Positions 24,013 through 36,220 are shown, counted from the first letter of the stretch. The stretch: 64,000 nt of DNA from Ananas comosus (GCF_001540865.1 NC_033626.1:14451422-14515421), one strand, 5' to 3'. Made by a program: numbers and translations. Notes: generated from the sequence alone by a model not told the origin.

Positions 24013-24900
24013 GATAGAAATAATAATTTTACCTATATAATTGAATTTAACATTTTAAACTAATAATTTTAAATTAAAAATTTTAACTTTTAAATTTTAA
24101 AATTAAAACTTATAATTTTCAAAATTTAAATTTTAAATATCAAATTTTAAATTTAAGATCAAATTTAAATTTGAAAGATATGAAATATAAAATTTTAAAT
24201 TTTAAAACTAAAAAATTAAATTTAAAATTTAAAAATTATAAATATCAAATTTATAATTTAAACATTAAAATTTATAATTTAAAATTATAAATTTAAATTT
24301 TAAAAAACTAAATTATAAATTTTAGAAATTAAAATTAAAATTAAAAATCTCTCTCTCTCTCTCTCTCTCTCTACCCGGGAGGGGTGGAACAAGTGTTCTA
24401 CCCCTTGTTCCACCCCAACTGGTACAAGGGGGGACTTGTACCAGTTGGGTGGAACAAGGCCCCCCTGATAGAAATAATAATTTTACCTCTATAATTGAAT
24501 TTAACATTTTAAACTAATAATTTTAAATTAAAATTTTAACTTTTAATTTTAAATTTGAAATTAAAATTAAAACTTATAATTTTCAAATTTAAATTTTAAA
24601 TATCAAATTTTAAATTTAAATCAATTTAAATTTGAAAGATATAAAATATAAAATTTTAAATTTTAAATCTAAAAATTAAATTTAAAATTTAAAAATTATA
24701 AATATCAAATTTATAATTTAAACATTAAATTTATAATTTAAAATTATAAATTTAATTTTAAAAAACTAAATTATAAATTTTAGAAATTAAAATTAAATTA
24801 AAATTAAAATTAAATTAAAATTAAATCTCTCTCTCTCTCTCTCTCTACCTGGTACAAGGGGGGACTTGTACCAGTTGGGGTGGAAAAGTGCCCCCCCCCC
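24013..24900. repeat. Tandem duplication of a ~454-bp A/T-rich unit with hairpins
   Basis: The sequence starting GATAGAAATAATAATTTTAC at 24013 recurs at 24467. Each unit is an almost pure TTTAAA-type tract, then a CT run, then a G/C block with a hairpin (CTGGTACAAG...CTTGTACCAG). The second unit ends in a ~20-base C run (24891-24913). Flanking sequences TTCGTTTGGATCGGG (~23840) and CCAAACAGGG (~24969) may be ends of a surrounding transposon. Confidence 0.8.
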
Positions 24901-24979
24901 CCCCCCCCCCCCCATTGTGTTTGGGTACAAGGGGGGGATACCCCTTATCCCCCGTCTTGTTTCCATTCCAAACAGGGTG

Positions 24980-25930
24980 TAAAGTAATAAAATTTTAATT
25001 TTAAATTTTTGATACTAATTATTAAAATTTTATCCAATTATATTAGATAGGCTCACTAATCATTCCAAATGATTGTGTTTGGGATATGCCAGTTGATTGA
25101 TTGGTACTATCGATAGTATATGTAAGTTGATTGATTGGTACTATCGATAGTACTCCTTTGTCGCCCTCCAACGAAGATGTGCGTTTTCCACGTGGGTATA
25201 TGTATTCTAGCACTTCAATTATTGACCAAAAAATTTCAATAATTTCAATAAATTTATTAAATTTTAATTTCTTAAAAATAAAATACTTAACAACTGATAA
25301 TCAGTATAATAGTTAAATTTTAGGGCTAATTTCATATAGCCTGCAAACATAGTAAATGTCAAATATATTTCTACAAAGTTCAACTTTTATATACTATATC
25401 TGTAAAAGTTCTAATATTTTTAAATATATATACCTCTGATTTGTTACCATTCGAAAATTGTTTATATTCTCAATTTTGTCATCACAAATATATCTCTTCA
25501 AAAACCATAACAATATAATATAAAAGAATAAAAATATCAAAAATTAATTAGGGTTAAGTATTTAACCTATGGTTAACTAAATTTTTCTAACGTATTTTAA
25601 CGGTATGGACATATTTGAAAATATCAAGATTTTTACAAAAATATATATAAAAAATAAATTTTGTAGGAATATATTTGTTATTTACTATATTTGCAAGAAT
25701 CTGCAAGAAATTAATTCCAAATTTTATTATATCCAAGTAAAACAATTGAAATAATAAAAATTAGAAACTAAAGAAATATCGATATAATAACCCCCTAAAA
25801 AAAAAAAAGCAAATTTGAGATACCCATTAGTTGAGGGATCTCTCTACAATTTCGGCCTTATAAAAGGAAAGCTAAGGTAATGGATCGATACACACCCAGC
25901 CACCAAACAGAAAATAAAAAAAATTAAAAA
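24980..25930. other. AT-rich DNA upstream of the dehydrogenase gene
   Basis: A ~41-bp tandem duplication containing GGTACTATCGATAGTA lies at 25092-25152. The final 100 bp (TATAAAAGG at about 25859-25867) is a plausible core promoter of the downstream gene. Confidence 0.45.
25859..25867 (+). promoter_or_regulatory. TATA box of the dehydrogenase gene
   Basis: TATAAAAGG lies about 70 bp upstream of the ATG at 25934, a good spacing for a short leader. Confidence 0.55.
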
Positions 25931-25933
25931 AAA

Positions 25934-28900
25934 ATGGAGGAAATAGAGAGTAAGAAAGGCAAAGAGAGATGGTCTCTCCATGGAATGACCGCTCTGGTCA
26001 CCGGAGGTACCGGAGGAATTGGGTAACCTCTAGTCTTCGTTTTTTTTTTCCTACACATTTTATATTAACAGAATTATTTTTACTATTATTTTATAAAAAA
26101 TATATAATTTATATATAATTGAGAAATAATATGCATGTACGTACGCATGTGTGAAGCCATGCGGTGGTGGAGGAGCTACTGAGCTTTGGGGCGGCAGTGC
26201 ACACGTGCACACTGGACGAAGCGGAGCTGCGGTCGTGCGTAGAGCAGTGGAAGGGGATGGGTTACCTGCGAGTGACCGGATCCGTCTGTGATGTGTCGTC
26301 GCGGGAGCAGCGCGAGCAGCTCATGAAGAAGGTGGCCTCCCTCTTCGCCGGAAAACTCAACATACTTGTGAGTCTCATCATTTTTTTTTAGATAAATTTT
26401 AAATATCATCCCTGTAATTTCGCATTTTTTTATTTTAGTATAATGTGTTTTAAAGTGTATCAATTTAGTATCTCGTGATTTCTAGCTCCTTCATTAACAT
26501 TTCGTTAAATTATATGTAAAAAATTTGAAATACCCTATCTAGATTTATCGAATATTCACTTTAATATTTTTTAGTTTGAACTTTGTCACTGATTTAACGA
26601 AAAAAAATGGCCAATTTGCATAAAAAATTCACTTATTTTAGGCTTTTGCAAAACCGGGTCACCTTTTTCGTTTTTGCAGATTCGATCCGCTTTTTCAGCA
26701 AACTGACCAAAATACCCTTATTACTTTTTCTCTTTCTTCTTTCTCTCTCTTCTTCGTTTCTCTCGTTCTTTTTTTTTTTCTCGCCGGTAGAGCTGAGGCG
26801 GAGCGGAGGCAGAAACGGTCCGTCTCGCCTCTCACCCTCATACTCTCGCCCTCACCCTCGCCCTTGCCCACATCCATGCACCCCCCACCTTCATCGCCTC
26901 CGACCCCGCCAAGGCCGTGGCGCGACTTTTTGTTTTTTACTTTTTTCTTTTCTTTTCTTCTCCGACTCTTCTCTACCGTCTCCGACGACAACGCCTTTCG
27001 CCCTTCCCCGCCCTTCTCATCTCTCCCTCTCTCTCATTCTGCCGCCTCCGACGACGATTTATCTTCGGCGGCGCCGACGTCGACACCGTAGAGGTCACTA
27101 CGGCGCTACAGTTTCGCAGCGGGGGGTCCTTAGCGGCGTCGTCACCGGCGTTGTAGCTGTTGGCAGAAAAGGTGACAAAAAAAATTATAGAAAAAACAGA
27201 AAAAAAAATAAAGATAAAAAATTATATAAAAAGAAGGATGAAGATGAAATTATATCGTTAATTACAAAAAAAAATTATAAGTTGCACTATTTAAGATGTA
27301 AACTGCTGCTTTAAGATAAAAATTATACTCTTTAAACGAAAATTATACTATTTTTTATCTTAAACTGCATCCTTTTAAGTGATATTTATACTGTTTCTTC
27401 TCTTGTTGCACTGTTTCTCCTCTTGTTGGCCCTATGTTTCTATCTCCTCTTGCTTACACAGAAATGGTGCAACAAGAGGAGAAACAAACAAACAAGAGAA
27501 GAAACAGATAAATATCTCTTAAAGGGTGCAGTTTCTCCTTTTATTGCATTGTTTCTCTCTTGTTGCACTATTTCTCCTATTGTTTAACAGAAATGATGCA
27601 ACAAGAGGAGAAACAGTACAACAAGAGAAGAAACAGTAGATATATCTCTTAAAATAGTGCATTTCTCCTCTGTTGCACTATTTCTCCTCTTGTTTACACA
27701 GAAATGGTACAACAAGAGGAGAAACATTATATATATCTCTTAAAACAGTACAGTTTCTTCTCTTTTGCACTGTTCTCCTCTTTGCACATTTCTCCTGTTG
27801 CATCTATTTCTCCTCTTGTTTACACAGAAATTGTGCAACAAGAGAAGAAACAGTGCAACAAGAGGAGAAACATATAAATATCTCTTAAAAGGGTGCAGTT
27901 TAAGATAAAAATAGTGTAACAGAGATGAAATAGTTCAACAAGAGAAAAACAGTGCAACTTTTGTTTAAAGAGTGTAACTTTCATCTTAATGGATGCAGTT
28001 TACATCTGAAAGAGTGTAAAAGAAGAGAACAGTGTAAATATCTCTCAAAGAGTGTAATTTTCATTTAAAGAGTGTAGCTTTCATCTTAAAGCTGCAGTTT
28101 ACATCTTAAGTAGTGCACCTTATAATTTTTTTACAGTTAACGATGCAATTTCATGTTCATCTTCTTTTTATAAATTTTTTATCTTTATTTTTTTTTATTT
28201 TTTCTATAATTTTTTTTTGTCACCCTCTCTGCCAACACCACGGTGCCGGCGACAGACGCCCTAAGGACCCCCGCTCCGAGCCTGTAGCGCCGCAGTGACC
28301 TCCACGGTGTCGACGTCGGCGCCGGCGAAGATGCATCGTCGTTGGAGGCGGCAGAGAATGAGGGAGAGGGAGAGATGAGAAGGGCGGGGAAGGACGAGAG
28401 AGGCGTCGTCGTCGGAGACGGTGGAGAAGAGTCAGAGAAGAAAAGAAAAGAAAAAAGCAAAAAAAAAAAAGTCGCGGCGCGGCCTTGGCGGGGTTAGAGG
28501 CAAGGAAGGTGGGGGGTGCGTGGACGAGGGTAAGAGTGAGGGCGAGGGTGAGAGAATGAGGGTGAGAGGCGAGACGGACCGTTTCCGCCTCGGCTCTGCC
28601 GGCGAGAAAAAAAAAAAGAACGAGAGAAACGAAGAGGAGAGAGAAAGAGGAAAGAGAAAAAGTAAAAAGGGTATTTTGGTTAGTTTACTGAAAAAGCAGA
28701 CCGAATCTGCAAAAACGAAAAAGGTGGCCCGGTTTTGCAAAAGCCCAAAATAAGTGAATTTTTTATGCAAATTGGCCAAAAAAAATTAGTAGACGTGATA
28801 ATAAACAAAGAAAAATAAAATTATAAGATACAAAATTGATACATTTTAAATTACTTAGTACAATAATAAAAAAGTACAAAACCACATGAATTGTATTTGA

Positions 28901-31193
28901 AGTTTTTTTTTTCCTCTCTTTTTTCTTTTTTTTTTCCAAGCTATATATGTGGGTCACCTTGTAATTAAGTACTACATGTTTTTAGAATTGAATCTTGTTC
29001 TCCGATCAATCCACATGTAATAGGTTATAGGTTTTCGAATAGAAAAATTAGGATAATTTCTGGCTTTTATATTTATCCCTAAAAAAATACTGCATTTTCA
29101 AATCTATTTGTTCAAATTTTAAAAATTTTTAAATAGGCCTTTAACATGTGAATATTAGAAAAATAAAAAACTTTCAAAAGGTATATTTGAAATATGGGGC
29201 ATTTTGTTTATATATTCATGATTTTTTTAAAAAAAATTATTTATCTTCTATTTTAAAATATTTTTTTTAAAATTAATTAATTTTTGAAAAAATTAATAAA
29301 ATTATTTTGATTAATCTTAAATATTTAAGAAATTTTTAAAAATTTTGAAAGATATTCTAGATATTATCCCTTGAAATAAAGAATAAATATAAAACTCAAT
29401 AACTTTTTATAAATATGTCCACAGTTAATTATCTTAAGAAAATTTGGGATGAGCTAGAAAAAGTAATTTATGAATTATGATTGACATGGTGGTATCCGTG
29501 GCACAAAAGTTTTTGATCTTATATATTATTTTTTGAACATAGCAATATTATCTCTACGCTTCTAATATAGGAGTACATTTTATACTAGAGCTTTCAAAAG
29601 GCTAAAATTTGAGACTTTGTTTTAACAATTTTTTTAAATACCTAAATTTTAACTATAATAAAATGTGCATATACTTTTTTTTTTTTTTTTTTCTTTTTTT
29701 TGAGAAATGCTAAACGCAAGTAGAACAACATGACAAGGCCTCTTTTTTATTTTTAAATATTCAAATTATCAACGAATAATACTTTTGATATTTATATGTA
29801 ATATTTTTCTGATAATGTACTGTACATGTCATTAATTGATATGCAGGTAAACAATGCAGGAACAGTCATAGTAAAACCAACTATAGAGTACAGTGAAGAG
29901 GATACTGCGCACATATGGGCCACTAACTTTGAATCAGGCTATCATCTCAGCCAGCTCTCGCATCCACTCCTGAAGGAGTCAGGACGCGGCTCGATCGTTT
30001 TCACCTCTTCTGTCGCCGGTATCGTCGCTGTACCTTACGGGACCCCTTACGCTGCAACTAAAGGTAAGAGTTGTTAGTTTTTGAAGAATTTGAACTTATG
30101 ATCTCATTGTTGTGATCATCAAACTTTGCATTGTAACGCAGGAGCAATTAACCAGCTGGCGAAGAATCTGGCATGTGAGTGGGCCAAGGACAACATTCGG
30201 GCTAACTGTGTCGCTCCTTGGTTTACGATGACTCCCTTAGTTGCTCCGGTCAGTTGTAGCTTTCTCGCTCATTCTTTTTTTATTTTTTATTTTTTGCTTT
30301 TACTTTATTTTTATTTTTTTTTAGATTCCTAGAGGTTGCTGTGCAAACTAGCATGCAAATGGATCTTAGTCAATGGAGCTCTCATTCAGACCCACTGAGA
30401 ATGAAATAATAATAATAAGTGGAGGACCCCTCTCCGCACCCTATCCGCTAAAAGAATGGAGCAGTAAACAGAGGATTCCTTTCGTCTCTTGATTCGCTCC
30501 GATTTATCAAAATTTATAAAATCCTGTTTTCGTCCCAAACTGCTCTGGATAGAACAGTAAATAAGGACAAAGAATAATATAAATCAACATGTTCTAAGTC
30601 TCTCATGATTCCCTAAAGAATAGGGGGGCTATAACCATGAGTTAAAAGGTGTGATTTGTTGTGTGGGATTAGAGTTGGACCTTTCCCTGAGATTGTGGGT
30701 TTGATCAAAACCAGTCCAAAGTACGAAACCCTATCGGATCATTCTTAAACTCAATTCCTAATTTTAAATTAGCAGCAGATTTTACTACAAAAACTATTAA
30801 CTTATGACACAATAAAAAGAAAAAAAAAAAAAACTATGGTGTTCATATATATGCTTTAGTCCAAAACTCCTAGAACCATCATTAATTGGAGCCATTTGGA
30901 TGACCCGGCTGGATATAAAATATTAAAAATACTATTCTTGAATATCTTAAAAAGTTTTAGAGTACTTGGTTATTTCAGATATCTCATCGTAGCTCTATTT
31001 ATACTCTTCGCAGTATCTCGACGAGCAGACACTGGCAAAGATTCGATCTTGCACGCCGGTCGGGCGAGTTGCGAAGCCCGAGGAGGTGTCATCAGCGGTG
31101 GCATTCCTTTGCCTCCCGGCAGCTTCTTATATCACCGGACAAACTATCACGGTTGATGGAGGCATGACAATAAATGGGTTTTTCTTTAATTAG
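25934..31193 (+). CDS. Tropinone-reductase-like short-chain dehydrogenase/reductase
   Basis: NAD(P)-dependent oxidoreductase of the plant SDR65C group. Exons: 25934-26022, 26157-26367, 29847-30063, 30142-30248 and 31014-31193; all introns are GT-AG, and together they give 267 aa, the usual size. The cofactor motif TGGTGGIG is at aa 23-30, NNAG at 102-105, and the catalytic tetrad is N127, S155, Y168 and K172 (YAATK). The C-terminal ITVDGGMT and NGFFFN are typical of the group. Tropinone-reductase-like proteins are numerous in plants and most do not act on tropinone; the substrate cannot be read here. Intron 2 (3.5 kb) holds a 2.2 kb foldback transposon. No frame damage was seen, so the gene is probably functional. 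Confidence 0.95.
26608..28778. mobile_element. 2.17-kb foldback (Mutator-like) transposon in intron 2
   Basis: The left end TGGCCAATTTGCATAAAAAA and the right end are inverted repeats that extend about 600-700 bp inward (left to roughly 27330, right from roughly 28040). The arms include a GC-rich gene-like section (ORFs rich in Pro/Arg) and poly-pyrimidine. The flanks are A runs, so an 8-9 bp target duplication is likely but cannot be delimited. There is no transposase frame, so it is non-autonomous. The Mutator assignment rests on long arms and A-rich flanks and is tentative. Confidence 0.85.
27388..27880. repeat. Array of inverted TGTTTCTCCTCTTGTTGCAC-type motifs
   Basis: The ~20-bp motif and its complement (GTGCAACAAGAGGAGAAACA) alternate about a dozen times in the core of the foldback element, so the core can fold into many small hairpins within the large one. 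Confidence 0.85.
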
Positions 31194-31280
31194 AATTTGC
31201 CCGCTAAACTTAATTAATATCCATGATTAAATAAGATGGGGATTAATAAGAGCTGAAAATTCTATGTTGCTTATTCTTCT

Positions 31281-31469
31281 ATATATCCAGATGTTCCCTA
31301 ACGAATGTGCTTATTGCTATTTTTTTTATTTTTTATTTGTGTGTGTGTTTTTGACCTTTTAACATTGTCGTTAATTAGCAATTATCAAAACCATTTTATT
31401 GACACTCCCTCAATTTATGGTTAAAAAAAATAGCAATAAGCACATTCGTTAGGGAACATCTGGATATAT
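31281..31469. repeat. Perfect 48-bp inverted repeat with 93-bp spacer
   Basis: Arms 31281-31328 and 31422-31469 are exact reverse complements (paired positions sum to 62750). It begins 88 bp after the dehydrogenase stop codon, probably in or near its 3' UTR. An N (31472) lies three bases beyond the right arm, so an assembly artefact is possible. Confidence 0.9.
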
Positions 31470-31479
31470 TGNCAATATA

Positions 31480-32058
31480 AACTTTGTTAAAAGTACAAAT
31501 CTTTTTATGATAAAGCTTTTTTTTAGGGATTTAGCAAACTTATTGACCGCTCGTACCGATTAAACGAGCTAATAACAATGCTGAATTATTTTTTAAAAAA
31601 AATAAAAAACTTTAATGGATAGACATGAAATCCAGTTTGGCACGGTCCGATTTGTACTACTACTACTACTAACAAGATGAGGGCTGTGCTGGCTCATAGG
31701 TCTAAAAACGTAATAGTTTGGTGTATATGGCAGGACCTAGATTTGAAGTCATGTTGGATTGAGTCGACCCTGCGTCAAGTTTGGGCCGAATGAATATGGG
31801 CCGTACTGGACTAGCACGACCTACATTACATTCCTAAATACAATGCACTCTAACCGTCTTCCCTTCGAACAATCACCGTGAAGCTATAAAGATAACAAAT
31901 AGACAACGAGTTTGTTTCTAAATTTGCATCAATATTTCGGTATGTATTGGTGTGTTGGCCGACTATTTCGAATGAAAATTAATTTATTCAGAGCAAATTT
32001 TAGTACTATGAAATCAATGTAGTGGTGACTGCAAGTGGATGATGAATTGCACAATGCC
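31480..32058. other. Intergenic DNA, no gene seen
   Basis: AT-rich with no recognisable frames. Confidence 0.5.
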
Positions 32059-32066
32059 GCAATGAG

Positions 32067-32533
32067 TAGAGATGTCAACGGGTCGGATTCGGGGCGAATT
32101 TTTAAAAACCTGAACCCGAATCCGACTCCAAACCCGAGACCCGAACCTGAATCCGAACCCGAACCCGAACCCGACGGATTTTAAAAATCCATATCCCAAT
32201 TCGAACCCGACCAAATATCCGAAACCCGAACCCGAACCCGAAAATCTGAACCCAAATCAATTATTTTTTTTTTCAATATTTCAAAATATATTATATTAAA
32301 TCTAAATTTTTAAAATACAAATTCAAATATAACATCAAATTGATATATATATATATAATACAAAATAAATTCGGGTTCAGATTCGGGTCGGGTACAGTCA
32401 AATCCATATCCGTCGGATTTCTATTTTTGATATCCATATCCAAATCCATATCCATTTGGCATCGGATATATCCGTTTTATTCGGGTTTAGGTTCGGATAA
32501 AATTTCGGATATCCATACCCATTGACATCCCTA
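32067..32533. mobile_element. 467-bp hAT-type MITE with 8-bp target duplication
   Basis: The ends TAGAGATGTCAAC and (inverted) TAGGGATGTCAAT are flanked by GCAATGAG at 32059-32066 and 32534-32541, an 8-bp duplication diagnostic of hAT insertion. Both arms contain CCGAAC/GTTCGG hexamer runs facing each other. There is no coding capacity. Confidence 0.9.
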
Positions 32534-32544
32534 GCAATGAGCGG

Positions 32545-34708
32545 ATCCCGTCTACTCGGACTTTGTGCTGGTGAGAGGGAGAAACTGTTGCGTGCACCGG
32601 GTGCACACATATGTTGAATAAGTTATTAGTTTTAAATTATAAAAGAGTATAATTTTGGAGTAATATGGAGAGAGAGAGAGAGAGAGAGAGTCAATTTAGC
32701 TATTGATCTCTCTAAAAATGAGTATTTTTTATGAGATCCCAAAAGTTCCGAAGTATTATAAACACTAAAAATGCATAATTTTATTATTCAGAATAATATT
32801 CTCTCAGGTTTTGAAGAGCTCTAATATCATTAAAGCAAAAAATTTTGAAATAAATTCTGAAGTTTCAAACATGTGACTTATAAACTAAGCTGATAGAAAA
32901 TATTTTTTATATATATAAATTTGTAGTTGACGTCTTTCGACAATTCAGTTCAATGTAAAAGTAAAATTCTTTAATTTTACAAATTTTTTCTTGGATATGC
33001 TCGAGAAACATATATTAAATTAATAGGGCAATTGTTTATATATCTCTGAATTTTTTTTTTTCTAATTTATCTCTCTTAGAAGACTAATATTAAAAATGCA
33101 TTTTTTAAGTTCCAACCAATTTTCAATATATCTCTAGAGTTAAATTCTTTTAATGAATTGTTAATAATAGCTGTTATCTCTATAAAATTACTATTTTACC
33201 CTTTCAAATATATTTTTTTTTTATCGTTACCAACTTTTCTTATTTGCTCTTAAATTAGAGGCATGAAAAATATTTTAATTTTTGATTTTTTTCAAATATA
33301 TCATTCTACCATCACCAACATTTTTCATTTGCCTTTAAATTAAGGGCAAAATAGCCATTTTGATTTTTTTTTTTAACTCTAATAGATATTTAACTCATGT
33401 TTAACCCTAATTAACTTAACGGTTAGTAATTGTAGGAATATTTTAAAATAACGGAGAAACATATGAGGGATATATTTAAAAGAAAAAAATATAAATAAAT
33501 GAGATATTTTTGAAGTTTTGAGAAGTATATAGACAATTATCCCTAAATTAAATGTATGAAATCCTTCAACAACAAACAATTATGAGAATGAGCCCTTTGG
33601 CCTTATTTTATTTTATTTTTTCTTAATTAACACCTCTTAATTTTAATTTCAACTCAATAGTTACTGTTAGGCAAAGTTCTCACTCAGTTTGTCATAATAA
33701 TACGGATGGAAATTAAGTGCTGCGAAATTTTTTAGAGTAGAGGGCGTAGGCAATTCATTGAAAAATGGTTATTAATTATTAAATTAGTTCATTAATAAAA
33801 TATATATATTCATATAAAGAATAAAAAAAATAAGTACTTTCATAACTAATTATGAGAAGATGAAGATGAAGATGAAGATGAAGATTAATTTCGTAACTTA
33901 AAAAAGCGAAAAAAAAAGCAGATGCATAAATCGGTCTTTCAAACCTATACACAAGTTAGTAAATAAATCTAGCTCTTAAGCTCTCAAGGCCAAAACTGAA
34001 GAACAAGATATGACAAAAATTATTCGCAAAATTAAGCAACCATTCAAAACCCATTCTCGATCCGGCACTACCTCAAACCACATCGAAACCCTCCACATCT
34101 AGATCCATCGAGTTTCAATTTGAAGGATGTTCTTAAAAATTGTAGTGCGTAACAAATAAATTAGACAAAATAGACAAATTGTTATGATAATTAGTCAAAA
34201 TTTGACCTATTGCCTAAATTTTGGCCAGAGAATCAGTCAAAATTCAGCCAAAAGACGAGAGAAAATGTAAATTAAGATCCTGAGGATGTTAGAGAGAGAA
34301 AGAAAAGGGCGGAAAAGCATATGAAAAAGAGAAATACTATTGTGGGATTAGAACAGATTTTGATACGTTGAGCGTTTGATTTTTTTTATGATCGACATAT
34401 ATAATAAGACTTTGAGGTAATTTGTATGAAAGATTAAATTGCACTAAATTGATAATAATTTTTATCTTTCCTCGTATAATGCAATGCAATTTTATCATGT
34501 TATTCTTGAAAAATTATCTAATAGTTAATATTTGATTAATGTTTCAGTATTGCCGTGGAGGTAATTTAAACTAAGTTGAAACTATAATATAGGTACATGT
34601 ATAATTCTCTGCTCCTTTGTTAATCCAGGCCCTATAAACAAAAGTGCCTTGATCGCATTAATAAATTTCAACTTAACTGGTTGTCCAATTCGACATGATG
34701 TAATATTA
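32545..34708. other. AT-rich intergenic DNA, no gene seen
   Basis: Includes a (GA)n run near 32665-32690 and a (GATGAA)n stretch near 33856-33885. Confidence 0.5.
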
Positions 34709-34717
34709 TAAAAAGTC

Positions 34718-34999
34718 GGGCTTTTTTTGCATTAGACCCCTGACAAATTTTTATTTTAAAAATAGCCATGTCAAAATTTAATTTGTAAAAATGGCCCTGG
34801 GCCTGCCACACAGGCGCCACGTCAGCACCACGCGGGCAGGGCTGGGCCCGTGTATTAAGTTGAATACGGTGAACCATTCACCGTGTTCAAACACGGTGAA
34901 TGGTTCACCGTGTTTAGTACGTATTTTTTGAAAACTGGAATAAGGGGTAGGGATGTCAATAGGTATGGATATCCGATATATTATCCGAATTCAAACCCG

Positions 35000-35031
<32 letters not shown>

Positions 35032-35512
35032 AATTTAATTTTATTTATTTATACAATATATAAAATATTTAATAATTTTTATTCCTTAGATCTTCATCCA
35101 GCCCAGCGGGTTTTAAAAATCTATACCGTTTGATGAAGATCTAAGGAATAAAAATTATTAAATATTTTATATATTGTATAAATAAACAAAAATAAATTAC
35201 GTACATATATATATAATTTATTCGGGTTTGGATTCGGATAATATTTCGAATATCCATATCTATTGACATCCCTACTCCTTATTCCACTTTTCAATATACA
35301 AAAAATACGTAAGAAACACGGTGAACCATTCACCGTGTTTAGACACGGTGAATGATTCACCGTGTTCAACTTAATACCCTGGCCCTAGTTCTGCCTGCGT
35401 GGCGCTGACGTGGCGCCTGCGTGGCAGAGATAGGGCCATTTTTGTAATTTTAATTTTGATAGGCCTATTTTTAAAATAAAAATTGCTCGGGGGCTATTTG
35501 TAAAAAAAATCC
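34718..35512. mobile_element. 795-bp palindromic Mutator-type MITE with 9-bp target duplication
   Basis: The ends GGGCTTTTTTTGCA and (inverted) GGATTTTTTTTACA are flanked by TAAAAAGTC at 34709-34717 and 35513-35521. A 9-bp target duplication is typical of Mutator-like elements. The whole element is close to one palindrome centred near 35113. Each arm holds two hairpins based on CACGGTGAATGGTTCACCGT (near 34865, 34892, 35317 and 35344) and, further in, the TAGGGATGTCAAT end of the hAT MITE family. There is no coding capacity. Confidence 0.9.
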
Positions 35513-35521
35513 TAAAAAGTC

Positions 35522-36093
35522 ACCTGATTTCCTACCTGCTTCATCGATCATTGCTGGGGCTGTTGGATCCGGAAGTACGTAGCAGTGCGAGGGCTGGATT
35601 AAGAGCTAGAACACGTACCTTAATTTCTAGATCCATTCACATGGGCAATGGAATGATTAGAGCTCAACAAAGCCGTGAAATATGGCTTTAATGTACCAGT
35701 AAGGATAACTAAATTCTGGTCAACAATGATGAAAGCGATTGTAGTTTTTTTTCTCACTTATCTGTTCAATAAACGAATATAAAGAGGGAAAGATAAAGAG
35801 ACGAAGACGTCAACTTCACCATCCTTATCGTTGTACAATAGGCATCTTTTCTTACATGGTTGCTAACACAATTGGCGGATGGAAAATAGTAAAATCCAAT
35901 ATAAAGTTATATGCTGTCTCTGAATGGGACATTTTTTATAAAACAATCCTCTAGAATTTTAAAATTTACGAAATAATTCTCTCAAAATTTTATTTGAAAA
36001 ACTAATCCTTCTTTCGCCACGTCGGCACGACGTCAGAATTTCTTTTAAAGACGGTAATTTACAAAATAACTCTCTCTCCTACCCACAGCCATG

Positions 36094-36095
<2 letters not shown>
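35522..36095. other. Intergenic DNA, no gene seen
   Basis: No motif-bearing frame. Confidence 0.5.

Positions 36096-36097
<2 letters not shown>

Positions 36098-36132
<35 letters not shown>
36098..36132. repeat. (TA)n microsatellite
   Basis: Perfect TA run. Confidence 0.95.
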
Positions 36133-36135
<3 letters not shown>

Positions 36136-36220
36136 GTGGGCCTATTATGCTATAATAGCCACGAGCACCTTTGGTGATTACCAAGTTTTCCGGCCGTTTA
36201 ATCTACCCCCATTTTAAATC
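36133..36220. mobile_element. Orphan left end of a GGCTACTAT-type MITE
   Basis: GGGCCTATTATGCTATAATA, followed by a short hairpin and ACCAAGTTTT, matches the layout of the element at 8455. No matching right end was found nearby. Confidence 0.5.

Noticed and set aside
26607..27314. 235-aa frame in the dehydrogenase intron
   Set aside because: Runs through a transposon arm made of pyrimidine-rich and GC-rich sequence; begins at the element end and shows no domain.
27388..27880. CRISPR-like repeat array
   Set aside because: Repeats alternate in orientation, spacing is irregular, and the setting is a plant intron inside a transposon.
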